From a virus, in IMG/VR virus record IMGVR_UViG_3300025097_002022, positions 16,058 through 80,057 of that record: a DNA stretch of 64,000 nucleotides, one strand, 5' to 3'. This document shows positions 54,283 through 62,018 of this stretch, piece by piece. A program made the translations under genes and the position numbers. A model generated the notes under the pieces. That model worked only from the letters and a program-made list of their open reading frames with translations, had not been told where the DNA came from and ran no database searches. Within the stretch, counting starts at the first letter, position 1, and each line of letters starts with the position of its first letter.

Positions 54283-54990
54283 ATGAAAAGCATTATAGAC
54301 AACTGGAATAAATACACAAACGAAGTTCTAAACGAATCTTCCTTCTCTCGCATGAAGAGAATGGTGGACGAAGGGAAACAGCCTTTCATCGTCATCTCGG
54401 CAGCAAGAGATGACTTGGGCGAAGACGAGGCAGGCAACCAGAAGCGCGGCAAGATGCTAAAGAGCGACTTGAAGGCAGCGGGATACCCGTTCACTCAAGT
54501 TCTTGGTGCAGGACAGGAAGAGCCAGTTGAAGATCCAGATACAGGTGAAAAAAGCATCAAAAGAGTACTCGAAGTAACGCAGATAGTCACCACTCATCAG
54601 CGAGGAGATGTTCCTCGCGAAGAGGTGGAAGACGAAGCAGCCGCCCTATTTGAGTTGGGAAGAAGTCTATCCGCCAAATACGATCAGTTCGCCTTCATCT
54701 TTGGATATCCGATTGAAGACAAGTTCGGCAACACTGTAATGGCTATTGCTGCCTACAATGCCGACGCTCCCGCTTACGGAATGCAATATCGCATCAAGGA
54801 CGACTGGGCTGGACCTTGGCATACTATTCGCCAAGCAATCGAGAGCGATCAGTATTGGACAAAGATAGCAGGAACTAAGGGCGTCTTCATCGAAGAGAAG
54901 ATACGAGAGTTGGAAGAGATGGACACTGGGCATTATGTTCAAAAGGGATGGAAGACATCTCAAATCCTGAAATGGAAAAGTCTCTTATAG
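54283..54990 (+). CDS. Putative packaged head protein with capsid-targeting leader, 235 aa
   Basis: The start MKSIIDNWNKYTNEVLNESS matches the 13885 product's leader (M-x-S-I-x-(E/D)-N-W-N-x-Y...E-V-L-x-E-x-S-F). It ends in a possible prohead-protease site LNE at residues 16-18. The body begins PFIVISAARDDLGEDEAGNQ, then LKAAGYPFTQVLGAGQE, reminiscent of DUF3293-type proteins of unknown function. A late-type element is upstream though neighbours are replication genes. Packaging into the head and injection is a hypothesis. Confidence 0.7.
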   Translation: MKSIIDNWNKYTNEVLNESSFSRMKRMVDEGKQPFIVISAARDDLGEDEAGNQKRGKMLKSDLKAAGYPFTQVLGAGQEEPVEDPDTGEKSIKRVLEVTQIVTTHQRGDVPREEVEDEAAALFELGRSLSAKYDQFAFIFGYPIEDKFGNTVMAIAAYNADAPAYGMQYRIKDDWAGPWHTIRQAIESDQYWTKIAGTKGVFIEEKIRELEEMDTGHYVQKGWKTSQILKWKSLL

Positions 54991-55003
54991 ATACGGAAGA
55001 TAA

Positions 55004-55849
55004 ATGGACACAGTGATAGGACTGGGGAAGGCAGGATGCGCCATCGCAGACAAGTTCTCCCAATATCCGCAATACAGGATATTTAAAATTGACTCCGAGG
55101 ATTTAAGTAAAGACGCCAAGAGGTCAAAGCTCCTTAAAAGGCTCTCATCTCCAGAAATGTATGAAAGTGCAGTCCCGTCAATGAAGACTTTCTTCAAATC
55201 TGCGACAAACGATGTCCTGTTCGTTGTTTCTGGATCAGGGATGATATCCGGAGCAACTTTAAGAATTCTCGAACAGTTATCAAAAATGAAAAAGAACATC
55301 AACGTTCTCTATGTCAAGCCCGATGTCGAGTTTCTTGGTTCTGTCAATAGAGAACAAGAACGTCTTGTGAGAAATGTCCTTCAGGAGTACGCCCGCTCAG
55401 CAGTGATAAAAAGGCTCTATCTCATTGACAATAAAATCGTTGAATCAGTTCTTGGAGACGTTCCGGTTTTCGGATATTATGATAAACTTAATGACTTGAT
55501 TGTCTCAACATTCCACATGATAAATGTTTATGACCACCAGAAGGCAGTCCACGACACTCCGTTTGAGTCCAGTGATATTACCAAGATAAGTACCGTTGGA
55601 GTTGTTAATGTGGACACTGGAGAAGAAAAATTGCTCTTTCCTCTTGAAAACGTTTCCGAAAAGTGTTATTATTATGCTGTTAATCGGAAAGTTCTTGAGA
55701 CAGATGGAACTCTCCTGAGAAAACTAACTGACGGGATAAGCAAGAACGTCGGAGAAGAAGATATCAAGACAGCATTTCAGATTCACTCGACAACATATGA
55801 GCAGAGCTATGGATATCTCGTTGTCAACACCAGCAAAACAAATAATTGA
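55004..55849 (+). CDS. Tubulin/FtsZ-like protein candidate, 281 aa
   Basis: The N-terminus TVIGLGKAGCAIADKF parallels the FtsZ opening strand and loop (VIGVGGAGxNAV). Near residues 64-85, DVLFVVSGSGMISGATLRIL sits where tubulin/FtsZ have the GGGTGTG signature, here degenerate (GSGMISG). Later PVFGYYDKLNDLIVSTFHMI is helical. Phage tubulins (PhuZ, TubZ) build filaments that position DNA or capsids; PhuZ is about 315 aa. GTP binding is not assured given the altered loop. A Rossmann-like enzyme is the alternative. Confidence 0.5.
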   Translation: MDTVIGLGKAGCAIADKFSQYPQYRIFKIDSEDLSKDAKRSKLLKRLSSPEMYESAVPSMKTFFKSATNDVLFVVSGSGMISGATLRILEQLSKMKKNINVLYVKPDVEFLGSVNREQERLVRNVLQEYARSAVIKRLYLIDNKIVESVLGDVPVFGYYDKLNDLIVSTFHMINVYDHQKAVHDTPFESSDITKISTVGVVNVDTGEEKLLFPLENVSEKCYYYAVNRKVLETDGTLLRKLTDGISKNVGEEDIKTAFQIHSTTYEQSYGYLVVNTSKTNN

Positions 55850-55857
55850 GAGATAAA

Positions 55858-56136
55858 ATGATACTAAGAGCCCTCGGAACAATTTTGAGCTTCACAAAAA
55901 ACCACTGGAGACGGGTGATGGGAGTGGTAATCTTCTCCGCTATCGGAACCCTTGCAGCGCTTAAGGTATTCGAGAACGGCGTCGATATGGGAAGAATGGT
56001 TGGACACTGCGAACTCTCATGCCGGGTTCTTGGGACAGAATTTGTCGCCCTCGACACAGACACAAGTTGTCAATGTGAGTCCCCAGGTGGATTCATCATC
56101 GGCATTCCGATGGATCACAGTTATTTCGACAGATAA
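55858..56136 (+). CDS. Small membrane protein with Cys-rich C-terminus, 92 aa
   Basis: ATG 55858 is preferred to TTG 55846. One hydrophobic segment (VMGVVIFSAIGTLAALKVF, ~20-38) follows a basic start. The remainder has four Cys (CELSC and CQC) that suggest a zinc site or disulfides in the periplasm. No family recognised; superinfection exclusion or a phage membrane factor are possible roles without direct support. Confidence 0.6.
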   Translation: MILRALGTILSFTKNHWRRVMGVVIFSAIGTLAALKVFENGVDMGRMVGHCELSCRVLGTEFVALDTDTSCQCESPGGFIIGIPMDHSYFDR

Positions 56137-56155
56137 ATAAAAGCCAAAAAAAGGC

Positions 56156-56184
56156 TTGAAAGGACTTGTAGTCCATGTTATAAT
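56156..56184 (+). promoter_or_regulatory. Sigma70-type promoter for gp32-like gene
   Basis: TTGAAA at 56156-56161, a 17-base spacer, and TATAAT at 56179-56184 with extended -10 TGT. A ~75-base untranslated leader with AAGGAAGAG follows. Confidence 0.8.
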
Positions 56185-56263
56185 GAGTTTAGCAAGGTGA
56201 GAGATTTATCATCTTGACTATAGGCAAACCAGCCACAACAAAACTAAAAGGAAGAGAACAACA

Positions 56264-57040
56264 ATGGCAATTGATATTAATAAAATGAAGGCTCGTAAGC
56301 AAGCCTTGGAGAACCGAGGCGGCAACAGTAGCTCGTTCTGGCGTCCACAAGACGGAGAGCAAACTATCCGAATCGTCCCCACAGCGGACGGAGATCCTTT
56401 CAAAGATTACTGGTTCCACTATAACGTGGGCAAGAATCCCGGATTTCTCTCTCCAAAGAAGAACTTTGGCGAAGACGATCCTCTTGACACTTTCGTTCGC
56501 AAGCTTTTCAACGAGGGAACCGAGGAGTCAATCAAGGCTGCAAAGAACCTTATGGCTCGCCAACGATTCTTTTCTCCTGTCCTTGTCCGAGGTGAGGAAG
56601 AGAAGGGTGTCCGTATCTGGGGATATGGAAAGACGGTATATGAGCAATTGCTCAATCTTGTCTTAAATCCAGAATATGGCGATATCACTGATGTCGATTC
56701 TGGAACGGATCTCGTCCTTCATTATGGAAAGCCCGCAGGAGCAAGTTTCCCACAAACAAAACTTACTCCACGACGCCGGAATTCCGTCTTATGCGACGAA
56801 GCTGTCGGTGGCGACGAAAAGTGTACGGAACTCCTTGAAGCAATTCCTGAGTTCGACACCTTGTTCGAGCGCAAGACACCAGAAGAAGTTGGCACCTTAT
56901 TGGATGCATATCTTCTTGGCGACAACGCGGAAACTGGAGAATCAGGAGACACTGATGCTGCTCCTACCACCACCACTACATCGACAACCGATGCTGTGTC
57001 CTCCGTCGATGCCGCCTTCAATGATCTAATGGGAGCCTGA
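56264..57040 (+). CDS. gp32: Single-stranded DNA-binding protein (gp32-like), 258 aa
   Basis: gp32 coats single strands for replication and recombination. The basic N-terminus (INKMKARKQALENRGGN) resembles the cooperativity region. The core has SFWRPQDGEQTIRIVP, then KDYWFHYNVGKNPGFLSPKK. The C-terminus is acidic and flexible with a Thr run, ending VDAAFNDLMGA, the expected protein-binding tail. No T4-type zinc ligand cluster is evident. Its own promoter and long leader agree with high expression. UvsX follows. Confidence 0.87.
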   Translation: MAIDINKMKARKQALENRGGNSSSFWRPQDGEQTIRIVPTADGDPFKDYWFHYNVGKNPGFLSPKKNFGEDDPLDTFVRKLFNEGTEESIKAAKNLMARQRFFSPVLVRGEEEKGVRIWGYGKTVYEQLLNLVLNPEYGDITDVDSGTDLVLHYGKPAGASFPQTKLTPRRRNSVLCDEAVGGDEKCTELLEAIPEFDTLFERKTPEEVGTLLDAYLLGDNAETGESGDTDAAPTTTTTSTTDAVSSVDAAFNDLMGA

Positions 57041-57153
57041 TCCACTCCATCGAACTGAGTAGCGGGACATAAATGCCCTTTGTCAGAAGACGCTATTCAC
57101 CCACGGGGGGGCACAGGGATATCAGGTGCCTCACACTTTATTCGGAGAGTAAT

Positions 57154-58287
57154 ATGGCGCGAGCTAAAAACAAAGCAAAAGCAGGCAAACTTAGCATGGC
57201 AGATATGCGTGCCCTCGTTAACAAGCGAGCAGGTATTAATGTTGCCCATAATTTAACCGAGGAGAATCCAACAGAAGTAAAAGATTGGATACCAACTGGC
57301 TCTCGTTGGTTAGATTCTATAATCTGTCGAGGAAAACTCTCAGGTATTCCTGTTGGTAAAATTGTTGAGATAGCTGGATTAGAGGCAACAGGTAAATCCT
57401 ATATGGCTGCTCAGATCGCAGCCAATGCTCAAAAGATGGGAGTTGATGTCATTTATTTCGACTCAGAGTCCGCAATTGATCCTGCTTTTCTTGAAAAGAT
57501 CGGATGTGATTTGAGTCGTCTTCTCTATGTGCAAGCTGCGTCTGTAGAGTTCGTCTTGGAGACAATTGAGGACTTACTTGCAAATAATGAAAATCGAATG
57601 TTATTTATTTGGGACTCTTTGGCATTGACGCCCGCTATTTCCGATATCGAAGGGGATTTTAACCCTCAGTCATCAATGGCAGTGAAGCCTCGTATCCTTG
57701 CAAAGGCGATGTCGAAATTAACTGTGCCAATTGCAAATGCTCAATGCACTTTCCTCGTCCTCAATCAATTGAAGACGAACATTACCCGCTCTCCCTCCGA
57801 GGCAATGACTACACCATATGTCACACCCGGCGGCAAAGCGATGATCTACGCTTATTCTTTACGAATCTGGCTAACTGGTCGAAAAGCCAAGGCATCCTTT
57901 GTTTTGGACAATAATGGATTCCGTATCGGCTCAGAAGTTAAGGTAAGGTTGGAGAAATCCCGTTTTGGAACCCAAGGTAGGCAGTGTAATTTCCAGATTT
58001 TATGGGGCGACGATACCATCGGCATTATGGACGATGAGAGTCTGTTCGATGCCATCGGAGGATCAAATAGTCTGCAGCGCTCCGGCGCATGGTATTCTCT
58101 TCTTGACTCCAATGGAAATGTTCTTGGAAACAAATTTCAATCTGCAACATGGCTTGATCGAATAAAAGACGATGTGTTTCGTCAAAGAGTATACGACATT
58201 ATGGACGAGGAAGTCATCCATAAGTTTGATAAACGGGAAGGCAACGCTTCCGACTTTTACGAAGACGAAGAAGGAGTAGAAAACTAA
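57154..58287 (+). CDS. uvsX: UvsX/RecA-like recombinase, 377 aa
   Basis: Strand-exchange ATPase that drives recombination-dependent replication with gp32 and the Mre11-Rad50 protein. ATG 57154 has GGAGAG upstream; an in-frame start at 57073 is unlikely. Walker A is GLEATGKS (~73-80), the Glu-bearing strand FDSESAIDP (~108-116), Walker B MLFIWDSLA (~149-157), and VLNQLKTN resembles the loop-1 region. Length is close to T4 UvsX (391). Confidence 0.93.
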   Translation: MARAKNKAKAGKLSMADMRALVNKRAGINVAHNLTEENPTEVKDWIPTGSRWLDSIICRGKLSGIPVGKIVEIAGLEATGKSYMAAQIAANAQKMGVDVIYFDSESAIDPAFLEKIGCDLSRLLYVQAASVEFVLETIEDLLANNENRMLFIWDSLALTPAISDIEGDFNPQSSMAVKPRILAKAMSKLTVPIANAQCTFLVLNQLKTNITRSPSEAMTTPYVTPGGKAMIYAYSLRIWLTGRKAKASFVLDNNGFRIGSEVKVRLEKSRFGTQGRQCNFQILWGDDTIGIMDDESLFDAIGGSNSLQRSGAWYSLLDSNGNVLGNKFQSATWLDRIKDDVFRQRVYDIMDEEVIHKFDKREGNASDFYEDEEGVEN

Positions 58288-58631
58288 TGAAAAGAATCAC
58301 TACAGCAACTCTATTTGTGGCATTTTTAACGAGTTGTATTGCACAGGCTCACCCGAACCCACCCGTTCGTGCCCATGCTCACAAATCTTACACCACTCAT
58401 CAAGCGCACCACTCGCCCCACGCGACACCTCATGTTATGGTACGGGCTTGGGTTTGGAAACCAGGGCACTATCGAAGCAATGGCGTCTGGATCCGGGGAA
58501 CTTGGGAGATCCAAACGGTTGAGCGATATTTGCTCTCCCGACATCCATCGACTTATAAGCGTTGGATAAAGGGCAGGCGCCGTCCTGCTCGTCCCGCCAA
58601 ACGCCATAATCACAAACGGCGCCATCGATAA
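58287..58631 (+). CDS. Exported His-rich protein, possible lipoprotein, 114 aa
   Basis: TAATG couples it to uvsX. The signal peptide has TTATLFVAFLTSCIA, where LTSC fits a lipobox (Cys ~17). The mature part is His-rich, with VWKPGHYRSNGVWIRGTWEI like the W-x-x-G-x-(Y/W) repeats of secreted proteins of unknown role, and a very basic Arg/Lys C-terminus. An outer-membrane or periplasmic role such as o-spanin, adhesin or exclusion is possible. Composition is unlike its neighbours. Confidence 0.6.
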   Translation: MKRITTATLFVAFLTSCIAQAHPNPPVRAHAHKSYTTHQAHHSPHATPHVMVRAWVWKPGHYRSNGVWIRGTWEIQTVERYLLSRHPSTYKRWIKGRRRPARPAKRHNHKRRHR

Positions 58632-58637
58632 AAGCGC

Positions 58638-58666
58638 TTGACAGGGCTTTGCGTCTGTGTTATATT
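58638..58666 (+). promoter_or_regulatory. Strong sigma70-type promoter
   Basis: Consensus TTGACA at 58638-58643, a 17-base spacer, and TATATT at 58661-58666 with extended -10 TGT. Six bases separate it from ATG 58673, so the transcript probably begins at the start codon. Confidence 0.82.
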
Positions 58667-58672
58667 ATATAC

Positions 58673-59068
58673 ATGGACATAATTGGCAGAAAGAAAAGAT
58701 TCGTTGAGCTTGCACAGAGAGTGGCATTGAGTTCTCCTGAGCACATGCACCGCCACGGCGCAGTCCTTGTTCGTGGGAATAATGTCATAAATGTGAGTTC
58801 TAATAGGAACGCTCACGCTCGCTTCGGGCAACGCTTCCGCCGCCGAGATAAGGGGCATGCAACGCAGCATGCGGAACTTGGATGTCTTCTCGGTTTAGAT
58901 AGAGCGGTAACTTCTGGCTCAACGATGTACGTTGTGAGAGTGAATAGAGTCGGAGAGCTAAGAAATTCCAAGCCTTGTCACATGTGCCTCTCAGCCATGG
59001 AACACTGTGGAGTTCGAAAAGTGTATTATACAACAAATGACGGAACTTTAGAGAGACTGAAGATATGA
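58673..59068 (+). CDS. Zinc-dependent nucleotide or cytidine deaminase, 131 aa
   Basis: The start is set at ATG 58673; a TTG at 58649 lies inside the promoter. The deaminase zinc site is complete: HAE in QHAELG (~66-68) and PCHMC (~101-105), with a conserved strand TMYVVRVN between. The family includes dCMP deaminases (T4 cd, 193 aa) and cytidine deaminases. Substrate cannot be set. Arg-rich insertion RFRRRDKG precedes the site. ATGA overlaps the next gene. Confidence 0.78.
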   Translation: MDIIGRKKRFVELAQRVALSSPEHMHRHGAVLVRGNNVINVSSNRNAHARFGQRFRRRDKGHATQHAELGCLLGLDRAVTSGSTMYVVRVNRVGELRNSKPCHMCLSAMEHCGVRKVYYTTNDGTLERLKI

Positions 59069-59322
59069 GCAAGAAGATTAAGCTAAAGCTCGGTGACTTG
59101 GTTATCAATTATTATGATAAGGAGAGACCATCCGGCGTTGACGGAATCTTGCACAAGCGATTCGAGTCTTATTATGATGAGGGACTGGGGAGACAAGTTC
59201 CTGTTTTCTGGGAAGTGTTTGGCTGGACAAATCCAAAGAGAATTATGGATTCGTTTTTGAAGAATGAGATTAAGAAGGGATATGTGGATCACTATCCAAT
59301 GAAAAAATGGACAAAGAAATGA
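59065..59322 (+). CDS. Small hypothetical protein, 85 aa
   Basis: ATGA overlaps on both sides put it in the deaminase-exonuclease operon. The product is basic, with a possible beta-hairpin (LGDLVINYYDKER) and aromatic residues around WEVFGWTNPKRIMD. No family recognised. Confidence 0.62.
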   Translation: MSKKIKLKLGDLVINYYDKERPSGVDGILHKRFESYYDEGLGRQVPVFWEVFGWTNPKRIMDSFLKNEIKKGYVDHYPMKKWTKK

Positions 59323-60290
59323 AAAGAAAAAGAGTTATGGTAGTGGATGCGTTGTGTTCACTGTATATCCGAAATTTTATTGTAAATCCGAGTCTATCGA
59401 CAAACGGAATGCCCATAGGCGGCGTCAAGGGAGGTGTCCAAACTTTACAAAAGCTTGTCAGAGATATCAAACCGGATTCTGTAATAATCTGCTGGGATGG
59501 ACAGGGAGGTTCTCAGAGGCGAAAGACTCAGAATAAGGATTACAAAGCAGGGCGAAAGCCGATCCGCATCAATCGAGATGTGAGCAATATGTCGGAGAAG
59601 GAGCAAGTCGCCAATAAGATATGGCAGCAAACTCGTCTATTCGAGTATCTCAATGAACTTCCCATTATCCAACTCATGCTCCCTGCCGTCGAAGCGGACG
59701 ACATTGTCAGCGCAGTTGTCCAACATCCCAATTATGATGGATGGCAAAAGGTAATCGTATCTTCTGACAAAGACTTTTACCAATTGTGTGACAGTGAGAC
59801 TGTCGTCTTCCGCCCCGTTCAGAAGGAAGTGGTTAATAAGAAGTCTTTGATCGAGAACTTTGGAATCCATCCTAAGAACTTTGCCCTCGCCCGCGCCATT
59901 GTCGGAGATAAATCTGATAATCTCGCTGGAGTCGGCGGCGTTGGACTTCCGACTGTTAAGAAGAGATTTCCATTCTTGTCTGAGGATAAGGAATTCGATA
60001 TTAACAGTATTCTGGAGCATTGCGAGAACTCTGAGAGCAAAGTAAAGGCATATTCGAACATTATTGAGAAGCAAGATGTTGTTCGAGAGAATTATCGCCT
60101 AATGCAACTCTATGTCCCCTCTTTGAGCATTCAAGGTAAAAATAAGATTAACTTTGCTCTTGACAGTTTTGAGCCAGAGTTCGCAAAAACGAACTTCAAG
60201 ACAATGATGGTTGAGGACGGATTTGGAGTAACGAATTTCACTGACTTATTTGCTGCGATGAACAAAATCGTCGCCGATTCAAAGTTGTAA
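59319..60290 (+). CDS. 5'-3' exonuclease / flap endonuclease (RNase H-type), 323 aa
   Basis: Removes RNA primers and 5' flaps; equivalent to T4 RNase H or the N-terminal domain of PolI. Metal-binding Asp residues are in VMVVDALCSLY, ICWDGQG, AVEADDIVSAVV and VSSDKDFYQL, and the helix-hairpin-helix region is GDKSDNLAGVGGVGLPTVKK. ATG 59319 overlaps the previous stop (ATGA); a start at 59307 is possible. With the exonuclease-free polymerase at 53051 this restores PolI-like functions in separate genes. Confidence 0.87.
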   Translation: MKRKRVMVVDALCSLYIRNFIVNPSLSTNGMPIGGVKGGVQTLQKLVRDIKPDSVIICWDGQGGSQRRKTQNKDYKAGRKPIRINRDVSNMSEKEQVANKIWQQTRLFEYLNELPIIQLMLPAVEADDIVSAVVQHPNYDGWQKVIVSSDKDFYQLCDSETVVFRPVQKEVVNKKSLIENFGIHPKNFALARAIVGDKSDNLAGVGGVGLPTVKKRFPFLSEDKEFDINSILEHCENSESKVKAYSNIIEKQDVVRENYRLMQLYVPSLSIQGKNKINFALDSFEPEFAKTNFKTMMVEDGFGVTNFTDLFAAMNKIVADSKL

Positions 60291-60292
60291 AA

Positions 60293-60300
60293 CTACTTAT
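60293..60300 (+). promoter_or_regulatory. Putative late promoter element CTACTTAT
   Basis: aaCTACTTAT begins two bases after the exonuclease stop and 40 bases before ATG 60341. A perfect hairpin CAAAGC-ACGTC-GCTTTG at 60304-60320 lies between, without a T-tract. Confidence 0.5.
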
Positions 60301-60340
60301 TGCCAAAGCACGTCGCTTTGTATTATAAGGAAGAAATAAA

Positions 60341-62011
60341 ATGGCTAACGACTGGACAATTGGAGTAGAGATAACTGACATCGTGGGTGTAGTCGAAGGA
60401 TCGGCAGCTAACGGTTCCGCTATGGTAGCAGTGGTTACCAAATCTGGCATCTGGAGTGGAACAGACGTTAGCGTATTCGCAACACTGTCATTTGCCCCAG
60501 TCGCTCATGGAGGAAGTTTCAGCAAAGTCGCATATATGGGTTCAGGTAAGTTTGCTGCCGTTACTGACAACGGCAAGCTCTACAGTCTCCACTTTAGCAC
60601 TGCTTCATCTGCACCAACTGCAACTTTGATGCACACCGATGCTGGTGCCAATCCAATCACAGCCCTCGCACATGCAGAGGCAGACGGCTCTGTCGGTTTT
60701 GCCTGTGGCAATAAAGTATACACGATTCCAGTCGGCGGAGGAGACGCAACCGAGAGAATGGATTCCGAATCCGTCATCGAAGCTGGTTCGAAAGTATACG
60801 ATCTTGACTATAGCTCAAAAGGTTGGGTACTCCTTGTCTCTAAAGCTGATAGCACCTCTGCATCAGTGATCGCAACGGCAAACTGGTCCTCCACCGTCAC
60901 TGCCGATTTTGCAGACGACTTCTCCAGTTCTTTGCCTCGTGAAGTAAACTACTATGAAAACATAGCTGGTGGAACCTGGATGATCGGTAGGGAAGATGGA
61001 GAGGTTAAACAGACAACAGATCTTGATACTTGGCGCCCACCAGCGGGATCTCCTCCTCTTTGGGTTGCAATTGGTGGAGAGAGAGTATCTTATTCAACAG
61101 ATAGTGTCTCATGGACAGATTATCAGATTTCGTCTGCCGTTACTATGCAGACAGCGAACTCTTTAACGTTCGGAAAGGATGGAAGCGGAAACGATTTATG
61201 GATGTGCTCCACTGTTCCATCTGGCGGAAACTCCATCAACAGCCTTGTTAAAACATCAGATCCAACCGATGCAAATAGTTGGACAGTTGTTTCTGATCTC
61301 GGCGGCGACGGAACGCAGAACATGAGAGACGTGAAATACGGAAACGGAGTTTGGGCAACCATCAGTAACGGAGGAATTGACAGATCTACTGATGGCGGAA
61401 CGACATGGCAAAACACAACAGGCTTCGGAGGCTGGCCTTATGTAGGAGACTTATCGCTCGCTACGGACGGAGCCGGAAACTGGGTTGCCTGTGGGCATAG
61501 TGGAAATGACTTTCAAATATACAAATCATTAGATGATGCACAGACATGGACGCTTTCAACCACAATTTCAGCAAGTCCACAGAGCGCTCAGAATTACAAC
61601 AAGGAAGTTGAATATGCAAACGGCATATGGATGGTGATCACCCCTTGGGGTGGCACTCGATGCACTTCTATTAATCTAGATAACGACGGATGGGTTGCAA
61701 TCGCTGGCGCAGCACTGCTAAACCCAACTGACTTTCAATATGGCGGCAATGACACTTGGGTTGCGGTAACAAGCCAATCTGGACGCAACTACACAAGCAC
61801 TGATAATGGAGCCACATGGACTCAGAATTCTGGAATAGCAGGAGTGACTACTCCTATGAGCATCGCATACTCAAATGGAGTATGGCTTGTATCATCAAAC
61901 CAGTTCATTCATAAGTCAACCGACAACGGTACAACTTGGACACAGGCTCACAGTAAATATCAATATGGATACGCTTCCATCGCTTATAGCTCGGTATTAC
62001 CGAATAGTTAA
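60341..62011 (+). CDS. Asp-box (BNR) repeat propeller protein, 556 aa
   Basis: Repeated Asp-box motifs are clear: STDGGTTW, STDNGATW, STDNGTTW and YSTDSVSW, with intervening NGVWVAV-like strands. The number and spacing fit a 6-7-bladed propeller, as in sialidases and in phage receptor-binding proteins. No sialidase catalytic triad was found. Late-type element upstream and an AAGGAAG site support a virion protein. Distantly like the 32880 protein. Function as a glycan-binding tail or capsid fibre is inferred. Confidence 0.75.
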   Translation: MANDWTIGVEITDIVGVVEGSAANGSAMVAVVTKSGIWSGTDVSVFATLSFAPVAHGGSFSKVAYMGSGKFAAVTDNGKLYSLHFSTASSAPTATLMHTDAGANPITALAHAEADGSVGFACGNKVYTIPVGGGDATERMDSESVIEAGSKVYDLDYSSKGWVLLVSKADSTSASVIATANWSSTVTADFADDFSSSLPREVNYYENIAGGTWMIGREDGEVKQTTDLDTWRPPAGSPPLWVAIGGERVSYSTDSVSWTDYQISSAVTMQTANSLTFGKDGSGNDLWMCSTVPSGGNSINSLVKTSDPTDANSWTVVSDLGGDGTQNMRDVKYGNGVWATISNGGIDRSTDGGTTWQNTTGFGGWPYVGDLSLATDGAGNWVACGHSGNDFQIYKSLDDAQTWTLSTTISASPQSAQNYNKEVEYANGIWMVITPWGGTRCTSINLDNDGWVAIAGAALLNPTDFQYGGNDTWVAVTSQSGRNYTSTDNGATWTQNSGIAGVTTPMSIAYSNGVWLVSSNQFIHKSTDNGTTWTQAHSKYQYGYASIAYSSVLPNS

Positions 62012-62018
62012 TAGAGAA

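Noticed and set aside
56141-56157. AAGCC-AAAAAAA-GGCTT hairpin as terminator before the gp32 gene
   Set aside because: The stem is 5 bp and is followed by GAAAGG, not a T-tract; it also overlaps the -35 box.
57041-57153. Extra coding sequence upstream of uvsX (in-frame start at 57073)
   Set aside because: The extension has no match to UvsX N-termini, is odd in composition, and a good ribosome site stands before ATG 57154.
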